A DNA stretch of 64,000 nucleotides from Vibrio ulleungensis. Its GTDB lineage: Bacteria > Pseudomonadota > Gammaproteobacteria > Enterobacterales > Vibrionaceae. The stretch lies in assembly GCF_016900875.1 (NCBI RefSeq), contig NZ_JAFEUM010000003.1, positions 430,058-494,057 of the forward strand. The letters are read 5' to 3'. The first letter of the stretch is position 1; each line of letters starts with the position of its first letter. The position numbers and the translations under genes are program-made. Of this stretch, positions 10,934 to 22,685 are shown in pieces. The notes under the pieces were generated by a model. It had not been told where the DNA came from and did no database searches. It was given only the letters and a program-made list of their open reading frames with translations.

Positions 10934-11341
10934 TTAGATTAGGAAGTCATCAAGAGAAGCACCGGCATCTAGTTTAGCTTGAATACCTTTAGGCGTACGG
11001 CCTTGACCAGTCCAAGTTTTTTCTTCGCCGTTTTCATCAGTATATTTGTATTTAGCTGGGCGAGGTGCACGCTTTTGTTTAGGTTTAGTTGTGCCTTCAC
11101 CAGCAAGCGCAGCAATTAATTCTTCAACATCAATTCCATCTTGAGCAATTTGCTCAGCGTAAGATTTAAGTTTGGCTTCACGCTCTGCTTTAGCAGCTAG
11201 TTCTTCTTCTTCAGCAGATTTACGCTCTTCAACAACAATAGTCAATTTATCCAGAGCTTCTTCTAATTGCTCTAGAGTCAATTCACGAGAAAATGCGCGC
11301 AGGCTACGAATATTTAAAAGTGTTTTGGTCAAGTCAGACAT
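10934..11341 (-). CDS. hns: H-NS family nucleoid protein
   Basis: Histone-like nucleoid structuring protein (VicH in V. cholerae), a silencer of AT-rich and horizontally acquired DNA. At 135 residues it has the N-terminal dimerisation/oligomerisation coiled region (about 1-85), a Lys/Pro-rich linker (KPKQKRAPRP) and the C-terminal DNA-binding core TWTGQGRTPKG. The upstream region is very AT-rich, as usual for autoregulated hns. It is transcribed alone. Confidence 0.95.
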   Translation of the reverse strand: MSDLTKTLLNIRSLRAFSRELTLEQLEEALDKLTIVVEERKSAEEEELAAKAEREAKLKSYAEQIAQDGIDVEELIAALAGEGTTKPKQKRAPRPAKYKYTDENGEEKTWTGQGRTPKGIQAKLDAGASLDDFLI

Positions 11342-11617
11342 TTATGAACCCTTTTTATTTGTTTTGTAATGTATTAGCCGAAATATATCAAAACTTTATA
11401 TTAGTTAAAAGTAATAGACTGATAATTTACGTTAATTGACGCTGATTAATTAATATCCTTATATATGAAACTAATATGTTTAATATCTGTCCTATTGTTT
11501 TACAGCGTAAAAGTGGAGAATTTTCTTGCCATTAAGGAAAATTTCATTAGAATGCGCCAAATCTAAACCACAAAGCGATATTATATGTTGTTAGTTTGTT
11601 TCTAGCACGTAAAGTTA
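11342..11617. other. AT-rich hns upstream region
   Basis: An AT-rich gap between hns and the lysine riboswitch. It should contain the divergent promoters of hns and of the riboswitch transcript. No gene or clear palindrome was recognised. Confidence 0.4.
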
Positions 11618-11838
11618 TCGTAAGTGAAGTAGAGGCGCGATACATATCAGTATTTTCAAGTAGGGTGATGCCGCTGTAACTTGATTAAAAAGGATGTGTC
11701 GCCGAAGTATCATGGAGTATCAAGCCATGATGCTGGGGTTGTTTGCGAAAGTGACAACACTGCCATAGTAAAGGTTTCAATCTCATCTAAACTGATTGAA
11801 GCTGTTGATTCACTATGGAGCGCTACTGTAGGTTAAGA
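11618..11838 (+). ncRNA. Lysine riboswitch (L-box)
   Basis: The conserved L-box blocks appear in order: GTGAAGTAGAGGCGCGA (11624-11640), GGGTGATGCCGCTGTAA, AAAGGATGTGTCGCCGAAG, a TGCTGGGG block followed by TTG...CAA around a GCGAAAGT loop, ACTGCCATAGT, and the closing CTATGGAGCGCTACTG at 11813-11828. It lies directly upstream of an NhaC-superfamily transporter, a known LYS-element target in Vibrio. The last block (11823-11831) can also pair with 11870-11878, which suggests how ligand binding could switch the downstream structure. Confidence 0.93.
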
Positions 11839-11899
11839 AAACCCCCTTATGTTTCTTTTCTTATCTTTACTGCAGTAGATCTCTTATCCAATTTGGTTA

Positions 11900-13495
11900 A
11901 TGAAGGTCATGAATTTAGTTGATTTTTCTGCGTCTGCTTTTTCTCTGTTGCCACCAATGGTTGCGTTGGCACTAGCTATAATTACTCGTCGAGTTTTATT
12001 ATCACTCGGTGTAGGCATCGTACTCGGTGCATTTTTACTAAACAATTACTCATTCGGTAGTACCCTAGGATACGTCTTTAGCAGTGCAAAAGGCGTTGTC
12101 ATTGAAGAGGGTGGCTTAAACGAATGGAACATGAGTATCGTCTTCTTCCTACTTCTGCTCGGTATGATGACAGCGTTATTGACTCTGTCTGGCGGTACAC
12201 GAGCTTTTGCTATTTGGGCTCAGTCTAGAGTTAAGAGCAAACGAGGCTCTAAACTGCTGGCTGCTACACTTGGGGTATTCATCTTTGTTGATGATTACTT
12301 TAACAGTTTAGCGGTGGGTGCGATTTCACGCCCGGTCACTGACCGTTTTTACGTCTCTCGTGCAAAACTGGCCTACATTCTCGACTCAACGGCGGCACCT
12401 ATGTGTGTGCTTATGCCAGCATCAAGCTGGGGCGCATATATAATGACCATCATCAGCGGTATCTTGGTCGCTCATGGAATGACTGAGTACTCCGCATTAG
12501 GCGCGTATATCGCACTGGTTCCAATGAACTTCTATGCTGTGTTTGCTTTGTTACTCGTGTTCGTGGTCGCGTGGTTCAAACTGGATGTTGGACCTATGCG
12601 TAAGCACGAGATTGAAGCCAGCCAGGGTATTGGTTTTGCAAGTGACTCTGAAGTTGAAGGCTCTCATGAGATCAACGAAGAACTGGACATCACTGAGAGT
12701 GAGTTTGGACGAGTGTCTGACTTGATTCTTCCTATTGTGTCATTAATTGTAGCTACAGTCGGCTTTATGATTATGACAGGCGGACAAGCGCTTGCAGCAG
12801 ACGGTATTTCATTTAGCCTACTTGGTGCATTTGAAAATACCGACGTGGGCCGCTCGCTCGTTTATGGTGGACTTGTAGGTTTAGCCTTTGCTCTGTTTAC
12901 TGTTGTTCGTCAAAAACTCTCTGCATCTGACATTAGCAAAACACTATGGATAGGCGCGAAAGCAATGTTTGGCGCTATTTTGATCCTATTTTTTGCATGG
13001 ACTATTGGTACCGTAATTGGCGACCTTAATACTGGTAAGTACTTATCAACGTTGGTTGAAGGGAATATTTCACCAGCACTGCTACCGGTAATATTATTTC
13101 TGTTGGCAGGCTTGATGGCATTTTCAACCGGTACCTCTTGGGGAACATTTGGCATCATGCTACCGATCGCGGGTGATCTTGCTGGCGCAACTGACCTAGC
13201 ATTAATGCTACCGATGTTAGGTGCAGTATTGGCTGGCTCAGTCTTTGGTGATCACTGTTCTCCGATCTCAGATACCACCATACTGTCCTCGACGGGTGCT
13301 CGCTGTAACCATATTGATCACGTTGCCACTCAGTTACCTTACGCTGTAACTGTAGCGATTGTGTCATGTGTTGGCTTTATCACCCTAGGCTTTACGCAAT
13401 CGACGTGGTTATCTTTTGGCGTGGCGACTGTCGCGTTCGTTATCGCATGTTCGGTGTTAGGCTTTTTGTCACGCGCTAAAATGCGCGCTGCGTAA
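11900..13495 (+). CDS. lysW: NhaC-superfamily transporter, probable lysine transporter
   Basis: A 531-residue inner-membrane protein with about a dozen hydrophobic segments and the NhaC-family motifs IFVDDYFNSLAVG and FGDHCSPISDTT. Sequence family alone would say Na+/H+ antiporter. The lysine riboswitch upstream makes lysine (or Na+/lysine) transport the better guess, as proposed for the Vibrio gene called lysW. The start is uncertain: ATG 11900 has a weak SD, while ATG 11909 has GAAGG only two bases before it. The symbol follows the comparative-genomics name and is not a proven function. Confidence 0.8.
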   Translation: MKVMNLVDFSASAFSLLPPMVALALAIITRRVLLSLGVGIVLGAFLLNNYSFGSTLGYVFSSAKGVVIEEGGLNEWNMSIVFFLLLLGMMTALLTLSGGTRAFAIWAQSRVKSKRGSKLLAATLGVFIFVDDYFNSLAVGAISRPVTDRFYVSRAKLAYILDSTAAPMCVLMPASSWGAYIMTIISGILVAHGMTEYSALGAYIALVPMNFYAVFALLLVFVVAWFKLDVGPMRKHEIEASQGIGFASDSEVEGSHEINEELDITESEFGRVSDLILPIVSLIVATVGFMIMTGGQALAADGISFSLLGAFENTDVGRSLVYGGLVGLAFALFTVVRQKLSASDISKTLWIGAKAMFGAILILFFAWTIGTVIGDLNTGKYLSTLVEGNISPALLPVILFLLAGLMAFSTGTSWGTFGIMLPIAGDLAGATDLALMLPMLGAVLAGSVFGDHCSPISDTTILSSTGARCNHIDHVATQLPYAVTVAIVSCVGFITLGFTQSTWLSFGVATVAFVIACSVLGFLSRAKMRAA

Positions 13496-13514
13496 TTACC
13501 AAATAATCCGACGA

Positions 13515-13545
13515 AAAGGGGCCTATGTGGCCCCTTTGTTTTATT
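13515..13545 (+). terminator. Terminator after the lysine transporter
   Basis: Perfect 9-base stem AAAGGGGCC / GGCCCCTTT with a 5-base loop, followed by GTTTTATTT. It separates the transporter from the his leader. Confidence 0.88.
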
Positions 13546-13631
13546 TGTGATAAAAAATATCGCGCAGGGTATTGCAAATAGGATTCGGCTTAGTTACTGT
13601 GAAGTCATCATCAAATAGGAACTACATAAGT

Positions 13632-13679
13632 ATGCGATTTGTCGGTCTAAACCACCATCATCACCATCACCCAAGGTAA
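13632..13679 (+). CDS. hisL: HisL, his operon leader peptide
   Basis: A 15-codon frame MRFVGLNHHHHHHPR containing six consecutive His codons, 150 bases upstream of hisG. In enteric and Vibrio his operons a ribosome stalls on such codons when His-tRNA is scarce and prevents the downstream terminator from forming. The peptide itself has no other known role. The frame is too short for usual gene finders. Confidence 0.95.
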   Translation: MRFVGLNHHHHHHPR

Positions 13680-13746
13680 TCTTTCGGGAGATGTTCGCAT
13701 ACCCGGGAGATACACTCCCGGAGGACGATTTTGATCAACAGATTCA

Positions 13747-13780
13747 AACCCTCGGGAGACCACTCTTCCGAGGGTTTTTT
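13747..13780 (+). terminator. his operon attenuator terminator
   Basis: A stem of AACCCTCGG and its complement, followed by six T residues, between hisL and hisG. Upstream, CGGGAGA recurs at 13684 and 13703 and again in the terminator arm at 13753. This gives alternative partners (CTCCCGG near 13714) for the anti-terminator fold. Confidence 0.9.
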
Positions 13781-13829
13781 AATTTTTAACGATTAATCAG
13801 TATCAAATATTGGGCACAGGGAAACTGCA

Positions 13830-14726
13830 ATGCAAACACAACGTTTACGAATCGCTATTCAGAAAAAAGGCCGTCTTAGTAAAGAGTGCCAAGAGCTACT
13901 CAAAAAGTGCGGTGTGAAGTTTACCGTCATGGGCGAGCGTTTAGTCGTACACTCAGAAAATATGCCAATTGATTTGCTTCTTGTCCGTGATGACGATATT
14001 CCAGGTCTCATTATGGATGGGGTTGTGGATCTCGGTTTTATCGGTGAGAACGAATTAGAAGAGGTGCGACTGGAGCGTAAAGCACAAGGTGAGCCTTGTT
14101 CGTTCACTCCACTTCGCCGCCTCGACTTTGGTGGATGTCGCCTGTCTATCGCGATTGACAAGGATACCGAATATAACGGCCCACAAGACCTCGCAGGCAA
14201 ACGTATTGCAACGACTTACCCACAGCTACTCAAAGCCTACATGGATCAAGTCGGCGTTCCATTCTCAACCTGTATGCTGACTGGTTCAGTCGAAGTGGCG
14301 CCGCGTGCGGGCCTTGCCGATGCAATTGCAGATTTGGTGTCTACTGGCGCAACACTGGAAGCCAATGGTCTAAAAGAGTGTGAAGTCATCTTCCAATCAA
14401 AAGCAACGCTGATCAAACGTGACGGTGAGTTCGATGCAGACAAAATCGCACTGATTGAAAAGCTGCTGACACGCATGCAAGGTGTACAACAGGCTAAAGA
14501 ATCAAAATACATCATGCTTCACGCACCCGTTGCCCAACTTGAGCAAGTTAAAGCGCTTCTGCCCGGCGCAGAAGATCCAACTGTACTGCCACTTTCAACC
14601 GATAAAGACAAAGTAGCAATCCATCTTGTCAGCACCGAGAATCTGTTTTGGGAAACCATGGAACAGCTTAAAGAGCTAGGCGCTAGTTCTATTCTGGTGT
14701 TGCCAATTGAAAAAATGATGGGGTAA
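13830..14726 (+). CDS. hisG: ATP phosphoribosyltransferase
   Basis: First enzyme of histidine synthesis; it condenses ATP with PRPP and is feedback-inhibited by histidine. At 298 residues it is the long form, which carries a C-terminal ACT-like regulatory domain and does not need HisZ. Recognised motifs are [11 protein letters not shown] at the start, [12 protein letters not shown], and the [16 protein letters not shown]-binding segment. It is the first structural gene of a complete hisGDCBHAFI operon. Confidence 0.97.
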   Translation: MQTQRLRIAIQKKGRLSKECQELLKKCGVKFTVMGERLVVHSENMPIDLLLVRDDDIPGLIMDGVVDLGFIGENELEEVRLERKAQGEPCSFTPLRRLDFGGCRLSIAIDKDTEYNGPQDLAGKRIATTYPQLLKAYMDQVGVPFSTCMLTGSVEVAPRAGLADAIADLVSTGATLEANGLKECEVIFQSKATLIKRDGEFDADKIALIEKLLTRMQGVQQAKESKYIMLHAPVAQLEQVKALLPGAEDPTVLPLSTDKDKVAIHLVSTENLFWETMEQLKELGASSILVLPIEKMMG

Positions 14727-14731
14727 GAACA

Positions 14732-16036
14732 ATGAGAAGTGTGGTTTGGCAATCGTTAAGTGAATCACAGCAGGAGAGCGCTTTAGAGCGCCCCGCCATC
14801 GCAGAAGGTGCAAATATTACCGCTGCGGTGAGTGATGTCATTGCAGAAGTGAGAGCCGATGGCGACAAAGCGGTTACTGCTCTTACTGAGAAGTTTGATA
14901 AAACCTCTCCCGATACTATCCGTGTCAGCAACGCGCAAATTGACGCGGCTTGTGAACGACTATCAGAAGAAATGAAAGCGGCGCTTGAGCAGGCATACTC
15001 AAACATCGCAACCTTTCATACTGCACAAAAGCCACAACCGCTACGCGTTGAAACGCAGCCAGGGGTTGTGTGCGAACAAGTAACACGTCCGATTCAGAAA
15101 GTGGGTCTTTATATTCCAGGCGGCAGCGCACCATTGCCGTCTACCGTGTTAATGCTAGGCGTTCCTGCACAAATTGCAGGGTGTCAAAAAGTGGTGTTGT
15201 GTTCACCACCGCCGATCGCAGACGAAATTCTTTATGTGGCAAAACTGTGTAACATCGATGAAGTGTATAACGTCGGCGGAGCACAAGCGGTCGCGGCCAT
15301 GGCATACGGAACAGAAACTATTGCAAAGGTGGACAAAATCTTTGGTCCAGGCAATGCCTATGTGACAGAAGCAAAAAGACAAGTCAGTAATGACTTTAAA
15401 GGTGCAGCCATTGATATGCCTGCGGGTCCTTCTGAAGTGTTGGTCCTAGCGGATGAGACCGCTGACGCCGATTTTATAGCCGCGGATCTATTAAGCCAAG
15501 CTGAGCACGGCCCCGACTCACAAGTTGTGCTGGTCACACCGTCTCCGGTAGTCGCAGATCGAGTGATCGATGCAGTGAATCGCCAACTGGCCGAGCTTTC
15601 GCGCAAAGAGATTGCTCAGCAAGCGCTAGGGTCGAGTTTGATCATTGTTGCTGAGTCCCTGACACAAGCAGTCTCTATTTCTAACTATTACGGTCCAGAG
15701 CACCTTATCGTGCAAACCAAAAATCCTCGCGAGCTGTTGCCGCTGTTAGATAATGCAGGCTCTATTTTCTTGGGTGACTGGTCTCCAGAGTCAGCGGGTG
15801 ATTACGCCTCTGGTACCAATCACGTACTGCCGACCTACGGATACACTCGTACCTACTCAAGTTTAGGGCTAGCGGATTTTTCTAAACGTATGACCGTTCA
15901 AGAACTGTCTGCTGATGGACTGATGAATCTTGCCCCAACAGTCGTCACAATGGCAGAGGCGGAAGGTTTGGACGCGCACAAACGCGCAGTTACTATCCGC
16001 GTAGAAAAACTACAAGCGAGAGAAGGGGAGCAATAA
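14732..16036 (+). CDS. hisD: Histidinol dehydrogenase
   Basis: Zinc- and NAD-dependent enzyme for the last two steps, histidinol to histidine. The 434-residue protein shows the family signature around [14 protein letters not shown], the [12 protein letters not shown] segment with metal ligands, the catalytic Glu-His pair in YGPEHLI, and SGTNHVLPT. It starts five bases after hisG and its TAA overlaps the hisC ATG by one base. Confidence 0.97.
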   Translation: MRSVVWQSLSESQQESALERPAIAEGANITAAVSDVIAEVRADGDKAVTALTEKFDKTSPDTIRVSNAQIDAACERLSEEMKAALEQAYSNIATFHTAQKPQPLRVETQPGVVCEQVTRPIQKVGLYIPGGSAPLPSTVLMLGVPAQIAGCQKVVLCSPPPIADEILYVAKLCNIDEVYNVGGAQAVAAMAYGTETIAKVDKIFGPGNAYVTEAKRQVSNDFKGAAIDMPAGPSEVLVLADETADADFIAADLLSQAEHGPDSQVVLVTPSPVVADRVIDAVNRQLAELSRKEIAQQALGSSLIIVAESLTQAVSISNYYGPEHLIVQTKNPRELLPLLDNAGSIFLGDWSPESAGDYASGTNHVLPTYGYTRTYSSLGLADFSKRMTVQELSADGLMNLAPTVVTMAEAEGLDAHKRAVTIRVEKLQAREGEQ

Positions 16037-17073
16037 TGGAAAAACTTGCTCGCCCAACGGTTCAAGCTCTTACACCGTACTTATCTGCGCGTCGTATTGG
16101 TGGCAGTGGTGATGTCTGGTTAAACGCCAACGAATCGCCTTTTAACAACGCCTATGTTATCGATAGTGATGCGCTGAATCGCTACAGTGAATGCCAACCT
16201 GCAGAGTTGATAAATGCCTATGCTGCTTATGCAGGTGTAACGCCTGAAAGAGTGCTTACGTCTCGAGGCGCAGACGAAGGGATAGAATTATTGATACGCG
16301 CCTATTGCGAGCCAGGAACAGACAGTATTCTCTACTGTCCACCTACTTACGGTATGTACGCCATAAGTGCAGAGACAATTGGCGTAGAGCGTAAAACGGT
16401 ACCCCTTACAGACGCTTGGCAACTGGACATTGATGGCATCGAAAAAAATCTGGATGGGGTAAAACTTGTCTTTGTCTGCTCGCCAAACAACCCTACAGGA
16501 AACCTAGTCAATCGCGACGATATCATTCGCTTGCTTGAGATGACCAAAGACCGCGCTATAGTGGTTATGGATGAAGCGTATATCGATTTTTGTCCAGAGG
16601 CGTCCACGGTTGATTTACTTGACCAGTACCCAAACTTGGCGATTTTACGCACGCTATCAAAGGCGTTTGCACTTGCAGGACTGCGTTGCGGTTTTACGCT
16701 GGCTAACCCTGAGTTAATCAATGTATTGCTCAAAGTGATTGCACCATACCCTGTGCCGATCCCTGTCGCTCAAATTGCGACACAAGCACTCACCAATCTT
16801 TCTCAAGCAAAACAACAAGTCGATACACTCAATAAAAACCGAGCTTGGCTAGCAAATGAGCTTGCTGAAAATGCTCAATTGACGGTTTTTGAGGGGTGGG
16901 GCAATTACTTATTGGTCCAATTTCCGGACGGCGATGCACTGTTTAAAGCAGCATGGGACAGTGGCATTATTTTACGTAATTCACCGATACAGGATTGCGT
17001 GAGGATCAGTATTGGCTCAGAGCAAGAGTGCCGGGTGACATTAGAATTTATTCAACAGTATTACGCCAAATAG
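16036..17073 (+). CDS. hisC: Histidinol-phosphate aminotransferase
   Basis: PLP-dependent class I/II aminotransferase that makes histidinol phosphate from imidazole-acetol phosphate with glutamate. At 345 residues it has the NANESP substrate-binding start, [15 protein letters not shown], and the PLP-lysine motif [14 protein letters not shown] near residue 207. Translationally coupled to hisD (TAATG). It is followed by a 43-base gap before hisB, the widest inside the operon. Confidence 0.97.
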   Translation: MEKLARPTVQALTPYLSARRIGGSGDVWLNANESPFNNAYVIDSDALNRYSECQPAELINAYAAYAGVTPERVLTSRGADEGIELLIRAYCEPGTDSILYCPPTYGMYAISAETIGVERKTVPLTDAWQLDIDGIEKNLDGVKLVFVCSPNNPTGNLVNRDDIIRLLEMTKDRAIVVMDEAYIDFCPEASTVDLLDQYPNLAILRTLSKAFALAGLRCGFTLANPELINVLLKVIAPYPVPIPVAQIATQALTNLSQAKQQVDTLNKNRAWLANELAENAQLTVFEGWGNYLLVQFPDGDALFKAAWDSGIILRNSPIQDCVRISIGSEQECRVTLEFIQQYYAK

Positions 17074-17116
17074 AGCATAGTGCTTTATAACTGGCAGCAA
17101 TTAAAAGGACGTAACC

Positions 17117-18190
17117 GTGACAACACAGCAAAAAATCTTGTTTATCGACCGTGATGGCACTCTTATTGAAGAGCCACCGGTAGATTTTCAGGTCGACCGT
17201 CTCGATAAACTCAAATTTGAACCTCTGGTGATCCCAAGTTTGCTTGCGCTTCAAGATGCAGGCTATCGCTTAGTCATGGTCACCAACCAAGATGGCCTTG
17301 GTACCGACAGCTACCCCCAGCAGGATTTCGACGCGCCTCATAATATGATGATGGATATCTTCACATCACAAGGAGTGAAGTTTGATGACGTGCTGATTTG
17401 CCCTCACTTTGAAGAAGACAATTGCTCATGCCGTAAGCCAAAACTGGGTATGGTGAAAGAGTATCTTCAAGGTGGCAAAGTCGACTTTGCCCATTCTGTG
17501 GTAATTGGCGATCGTGCCACCGATTTACAATTGGCAGAGAACATGGCAATTCAGGGAATCCAATACAACCCACAAACCATGGGTTGGGCGAAGATCCTTA
17601 AAGACTTAACGGTAAAGTCGCGTACTGCTTCTGTGGTTCGCACCACCAAAGAAACGGACATTAAAGTCAGTGTCAACCTTGATGAGCAAGGCGGTAACAC
17701 CATTACGACTGGACTAGGCTTCTTTGACCATATGTTGGATCAAATCGCCACCCACGGCGGTTTCCAAATGCGCTGCGTAGTGGAAGGGGATCTGCATATT
17801 GATGACCACCACACGGTAGAAGATACCGCACTGGCGTTGGGCCAAGCACTAAAAGAAGCGTTAGGTGACAAGCGTGGCATCGGCCGTTTTGGGTTTAGTC
17901 TACCAATGGATGAATGTCTGGCGCAGTGTGCGTTAGATTTATCGGGTAGACCTTATCTTAAATTTGACGCCACTTTTGATCGTGAACAGGTTGGTGATTT
18001 GTCGACTGAAATGGTGGTTCACTTCTTCCGTTCATTAACCGATACCATGGCGTGTACCCTACATTTAAGCTCTGCAGGGCACAATGACCACCACATCATT
18101 GAGAGCTTGTTTAAAGCCTTTGGTAGAACGCTTCGCCAAGCAATTAAAGTCGAAGGAAATGAATTACCATCGAGCAAAGGCGTACTGTAG
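17117..18190 (+). CDS. hisB: HisB, bifunctional phosphatase / IGP dehydratase
   Basis: A fused enzyme of 357 residues. The N-terminal HAD phosphatase ([12 protein letters not shown], zinc loop [15 protein letters not shown]) removes phosphate from histidinol phosphate. The C-terminal imidazoleglycerol-phosphate dehydratase (about 168-357) carries the metal-binding motifs [23 protein letters not shown] and [10 protein letters not shown]. The start is a GTG with AAAGGA upstream. The fusion is usual for gammaproteobacteria. Confidence 0.96.
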   Translation: MTTQQKILFIDRDGTLIEEPPVDFQVDRLDKLKFEPLVIPSLLALQDAGYRLVMVTNQDGLGTDSYPQQDFDAPHNMMMDIFTSQGVKFDDVLICPHFEEDNCSCRKPKLGMVKEYLQGGKVDFAHSVVIGDRATDLQLAENMAIQGIQYNPQTMGWAKILKDLTVKSRTASVVRTTKETDIKVSVNLDEQGGNTITTGLGFFDHMLDQIATHGGFQMRCVVEGDLHIDDHHTVEDTALALGQALKEALGDKRGIGRFGFSLPMDECLAQCALDLSGRPYLKFDATFDREQVGDLSTEMVVHFFRSLTDTMACTLHLSSAGHNDHHIIESLFKAFGRTLRQAIKVEGNELPSSKGVL

Positions 18191-18193
18191 GAG

Positions 18194-18814
18194 ATGAGCA
18201 TGTTGGATCAAAAAGTGGTGATCATCGACACCGGTTGTGCCAATGTTTCGTCGGTCAAATTTGCTATTCAGCGCCTTGGCTACGAGGTGACTATATCAAA
18301 AGATCCTGACGTTGTTCTGGGCGCGGATAAGCTGTTTCTACCGGGTGTGGGTACAGCCAGCGAAGCAATGAAGAACCTAGAAGAGCGAAACCTGATCACC
18401 TTAGTGAAACAAGTTGAAAAACCGCTGTTGGGGATTTGCTTAGGTATGCAACTGCTAGGCAAACTTTCTCAAGAAAAAGGCCACAAAGCCAGTGAAACAG
18501 TCGAGTGTTTGGGCTTGTGTGAAGGGGAAGTGAGTTTACTTCAAACGGGCGATCTGCCGTTGCCACATATGGGCTGGAACACAGTGAAAGCCAATGAAGG
18601 TCATCCGCTGTTTAGAGACATTGAAGAGGGTGAATACTTCTACTTTGTACACAGCTTTGGCATGCCAGTTGGTGAGTACACCATCGCACAGTGCGACTAT
18701 GGACACGGCTTTAGTGCTGCCATTCAAAGTGGTAACTATTACGGTGTTCAATTTCACCCAGAGCGCTCATCTAAAGCTGGCGCTCAGCTCATTCGAAACT
18801 TTTTAGAGTTATAA
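18194..18814 (+). CDS. hisH: HisH, glutaminase subunit of IGP synthase
   Basis: Class I glutamine amidotransferase that delivers ammonia to HisF. The 206-residue protein has the nucleophile Cys in [10 protein letters not shown] (near residue 79) and the His-Glu pair in FHPERSSK near residue 188. Two starts are possible (18194 with TAGGAG upstream, or ATG 18200). The first is taken, four bases after hisB. Confidence 0.96.
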   Translation: MSMLDQKVVIIDTGCANVSSVKFAIQRLGYEVTISKDPDVVLGADKLFLPGVGTASEAMKNLEERNLITLVKQVEKPLLGICLGMQLLGKLSQEKGHKASETVECLGLCEGEVSLLQTGDLPLPHMGWNTVKANEGHPLFRDIEEGEYFYFVHSFGMPVGEYTIAQCDYGHGFSAAIQSGNYYGVQFHPERSSKAGAQLIRNFLEL

Positions 18815-20312
<1,498 letters not shown>

Positions 20313-20316
<4 letters not shown>

Positions 20317-20936
20317 GCACAGCGTTGCCAATAGCCGAGCGTGTCGATTGGGAGAAAGTCGATGGTTTGGTGCCTGCAATTGTTCAAGACTTTGAATCTA
20401 GTCAGGTATTAATGATGGGGTATATGAATCCAGAAGCACTGGATAAAACCTCTGAAACAGGGCAAGTAACCTTTTTTTCTCGAACTAAGCAGCGCCTTTG
20501 GACCAAAGGCGAAACCTCAGGAAACGTGTTGAAGTTGGTCAATATGTCGCTTGATTGCGATAACGATACCTTATTGGTAAAAGTGAACCCCATTGGGCCA
20601 ACATGCCACACTGGGACCACTACCTGTTGGGATGGAGATCCACAAACTGAGTCACAAATGGTGTGGCTTCATCAACTTGAACAATTGCTTGCTGAGCGTA
20701 AACATGCCGACCCAGAGTCTTCCTATACCGCCAGCCTCTATGGGCGTGGCACAAAACGTATTTCGCAGAAAGTGGGCGAAGAAGGTGTTGAAGTCGCGCT
20801 TGCGGCAACGTCGGGCGACAAGGCGGAATTAGTGTGTGAGTCTGCAGATCTTATTTATCACTTACTGGTACTGCTGCAAGATCAAGAGATGTCTCTGAGC
20901 ACGGTAATTGATAAGTTAAAAGAGCGTCATCAATAA
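20313..20936 (+). CDS. hisI: HisIE, bifunctional PR-AMP cyclohydrolase / PR-ATP pyrophosphatase
   Basis: Fused second and third pathway enzymes, 207 residues. The N-terminal cyclohydrolase has zinc and metal ligands in LDCDNDT and [11 protein letters not shown]. The C-terminal pyrophosphohydrolase (about 115-207) has [19 protein letters not shown]. It is the last gene of the operon and overlaps hisF by four bases. Confidence 0.97.
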
Positions 20937-20956
20937 CGTTCAAATTTTTAAGATAT

Positions 20957-20989
20957 AAAGGCACAAACGCTGGCGTTTGTGCCTTTTTT
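20957..20989 (+). terminator. his operon terminator
   Basis: Long perfect stem AAAGGCACAAACGC / GCGTTTGTGCCTTT with a 2-base gap and a T-run, 20 bases after hisI. Confidence 0.95.
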
Positions 20990-21106
20990 GAGTTCTACTA
21001 CGCGGGAAAAAGAATCCCCTGTTTATGCATATTATTGCAACGCGAAATTCGGAGCGGATGTTTTGAACAAAGTCCAAAAGAGCAAAGGGGACAGTAGGAA
21101 AGGTAA

Positions 21107-21457
21107 ATGAAAAAAATGGTAAGAGTATTAATTGCATTCATCGCGCTGGCTGGCGTGGGCTATTTCGTGGCAACGCAAGATGGTCGAGATGCTGTCAAGC
21201 GCTATGAGCAACACTATGTCTGTAGCGATCGATCTCTTAACTATTATCTCTCCAACGAAACCACTAATTGGCACTTCGAACAACGCAACATATACCAAAA
21301 TATGATCACTCGAGGTCGCTTCTTTGGCGTATCTGCAGATTCTCTAGAAAAAGTGCATCAAGACAACACCGAGCGAAAATCCAAGATAGAGTATATACGC
21401 AAAGATGCGGTAAAGGAGTTCGATTGCATGGCGCTATGGCTAAACAGAAACAGCTAA
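21107..21457 (+). CDS. Hypothetical protein with N-terminal membrane anchor
   Basis: A 116-residue protein I do not recognise. Residues 5-23 form one hydrophobic segment, so it is probably anchored in the inner membrane or exported. The remainder is polar with two Cys (about residues 39 and 108) that could form a periplasmic disulfide. SD AGGAAAGG supports ATG 21107. It stands alone between the his terminator and the UPF0016 gene. Confidence 0.75.
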   Translation: MKKMVRVLIAFIALAGVGYFVATQDGRDAVKRYEQHYVCSDRSLNYYLSNETTNWHFEQRNIYQNMITRGRFFGVSADSLEKVHQDNTERKSKIEYIRKDAVKEFDCMALWLNRNS

Positions 21458-21477
21458 CTTCTGTATATTTATTATTG

Positions 21478-21491
21478 CTCAGTTAACTGAG
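21478..21491. promoter_or_regulatory. 14-base perfect palindrome upstream of the UPF0016 gene
   Basis: CTCAGTTAACTGAG is a perfect palindrome 74 bases before the chosen start of the UPF0016 transporter gene. It could be an operator; no regulator can be named from sequence. Confidence 0.3.
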
Positions 21492-21565
21492 GCGCTTCTC
21501 GCTTCGATGTATTGCTTGATGCTTGCGTAAACCCCCTTTAGTCAAACCGCTATTTGAGATCCAAA

Positions 21566-22153
21566 ATGCACGAATCTTCACTTTTGTTTAGCTCTGCCAT
21601 GTTGACGTTTTGGGCGATATTTTTAGCTGAAATGGGTGACAAGAGTCAGTTGGTTTGTATGGCGCTGGCTGCTAAACATCGAAGTAAACCGATACTGATC
21701 GCGGCTGTATGCGCGTTTTCAATACTCAATTTAGTCGCCGTTGCCCTTGGTGTTTCCTTGGGGAATTGGTTTTCTGAGTTTTGGATCACTATAGTGGCGG
21801 CTGCTGCATTTGCCTATTTTGGGTTAACCAGCTTCTTCGGTGCCGAAGAGGACGATGATGAAGAAATCTCTCAAGTTTCTTCGCGCCGGTTATTCATCAA
21901 TACATTCTTATTGTTATTTGTTGCGGAGCTAGGCGATAAAACGCAATTGGCAGTGGTCACACTCTCGACCACCCATAATATGTATGGTGTGTGGATAGGC
22001 GCAACCATAGCGTTGATAGGCACATCCGCACTTGGAATTTATGCGGGTCGCCGCTGGCTATCCAAGATTGACATGGGTTTATTGCATAAAATTAGTGGTG
22101 CGTTTTTTATTGGTTTGGCAATAACGATGTTGATAACCTTAGTAAGGCTTTAA
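21566..22153 (+). CDS. UPF0016 (TMEM165/Gdt1) family transporter
   Basis: A 195-residue inner-membrane protein with six predicted helices in two repeats. Each repeat carries the family metal motif E-x-G-D-K-[ST]: AEMGDKSQL near residue 22 and AELGDKTQL near residue 119. Between them is an acidic loop (GAEEDDDEE). Family members export or exchange Mn2+ or Ca2+; V. cholerae MneA is a Mn2+ exporter of this family. I cannot tell whether this copy is the MneA orthologue. ATG 21566 is preferred to the TTG at 21554. Confidence 0.85.
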   Translation: MHESSLLFSSAMLTFWAIFLAEMGDKSQLVCMALAAKHRSKPILIAAVCAFSILNLVAVALGVSLGNWFSEFWITIVAAAAFAYFGLTSFFGAEEDDDEEISQVSSRRLFINTFLLLFVAELGDKTQLAVVTLSTTHNMYGVWIGATIALIGTSALGIYAGRRWLSKIDMGLLHKISGAFFIGLAITMLITLVRL

Positions 22154-22161
22154 CCAACGAT

Positions 22162-22644
22162 CTACCCGCAACACTTTTTATATTTTTTACCGCTTTGGCA
22201 AGGGCACTGGTCATTGCGTTTGATTTTGACTGGTGCAAGCTGAACATGATCATCAAAAGTGCCATCTCTATAAAACCATAATCCGTCATGAAAGATAAAA
22301 CGTGACAGTTCTTGCATACTATAGAGCGTATCGTTTTCTATGTACTGGGCACGAAACTCTACAAAGCCAACTGAGCTATCTTGAGGGCTCATAGCGCTAG
22401 AAATGACATCGAGATGGCACCAATCTAACGATACAGATTCAGCTATTTGCTCTCTTTGTTGTTCGGCGTTGCAGTCTGGATGATAGGTGGCAACAACATA
22501 GTCGACAAGTTTTAAGTAGTGCGCACTGTAACGGCTTCTCATCAGTTTCTCGGGCGTATCAGCGGCCGAGTGATTGATGTGGATAGGTTGACAGCAGTTG
22601 GCGTAAGCCAGACCGCTTTTACAGGGGCAATGTGTATTATGCAT
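22162..22644 (-). CDS. ychJ: YchJ-like SEC-C motif protein (UPF0225)
   Basis: A 160-residue soluble protein with a SEC-C zinc-binding motif at each end (CPCKSGLAYANCC at residues 6-18 and CPCQSGKKYKKCC at the C-terminus) around an NTF2-like core. SEC-C motifs also occur in SecA, where they bind zinc and SecB/ribosome partners. No specific function is known for YchJ. Convergent with the UPF0016 gene. Confidence 0.88.
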   Translation of the reverse strand: MHNTHCPCKSGLAYANCCQPIHINHSAADTPEKLMRSRYSAHYLKLVDYVVATYHPDCNAEQQREQIAESVSLDWCHLDVISSAMSPQDSSVGFVEFRAQYIENDTLYSMQELSRFIFHDGLWFYRDGTFDDHVQLAPVKIKRNDQCPCQSGKKYKKCCG

Positions 22645-22685
22645 CAGTCTAATTAGTGAAGGTGTCTGTCGCGTTAGTGTAACAA

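Noticed and set aside
21458..21565. A yybP-ykoY manganese riboswitch before the UPF0016 gene
   Set aside because: I looked for the conserved loop sequences because the family exports Mn2+, but found none; only a 14-base palindrome is present.
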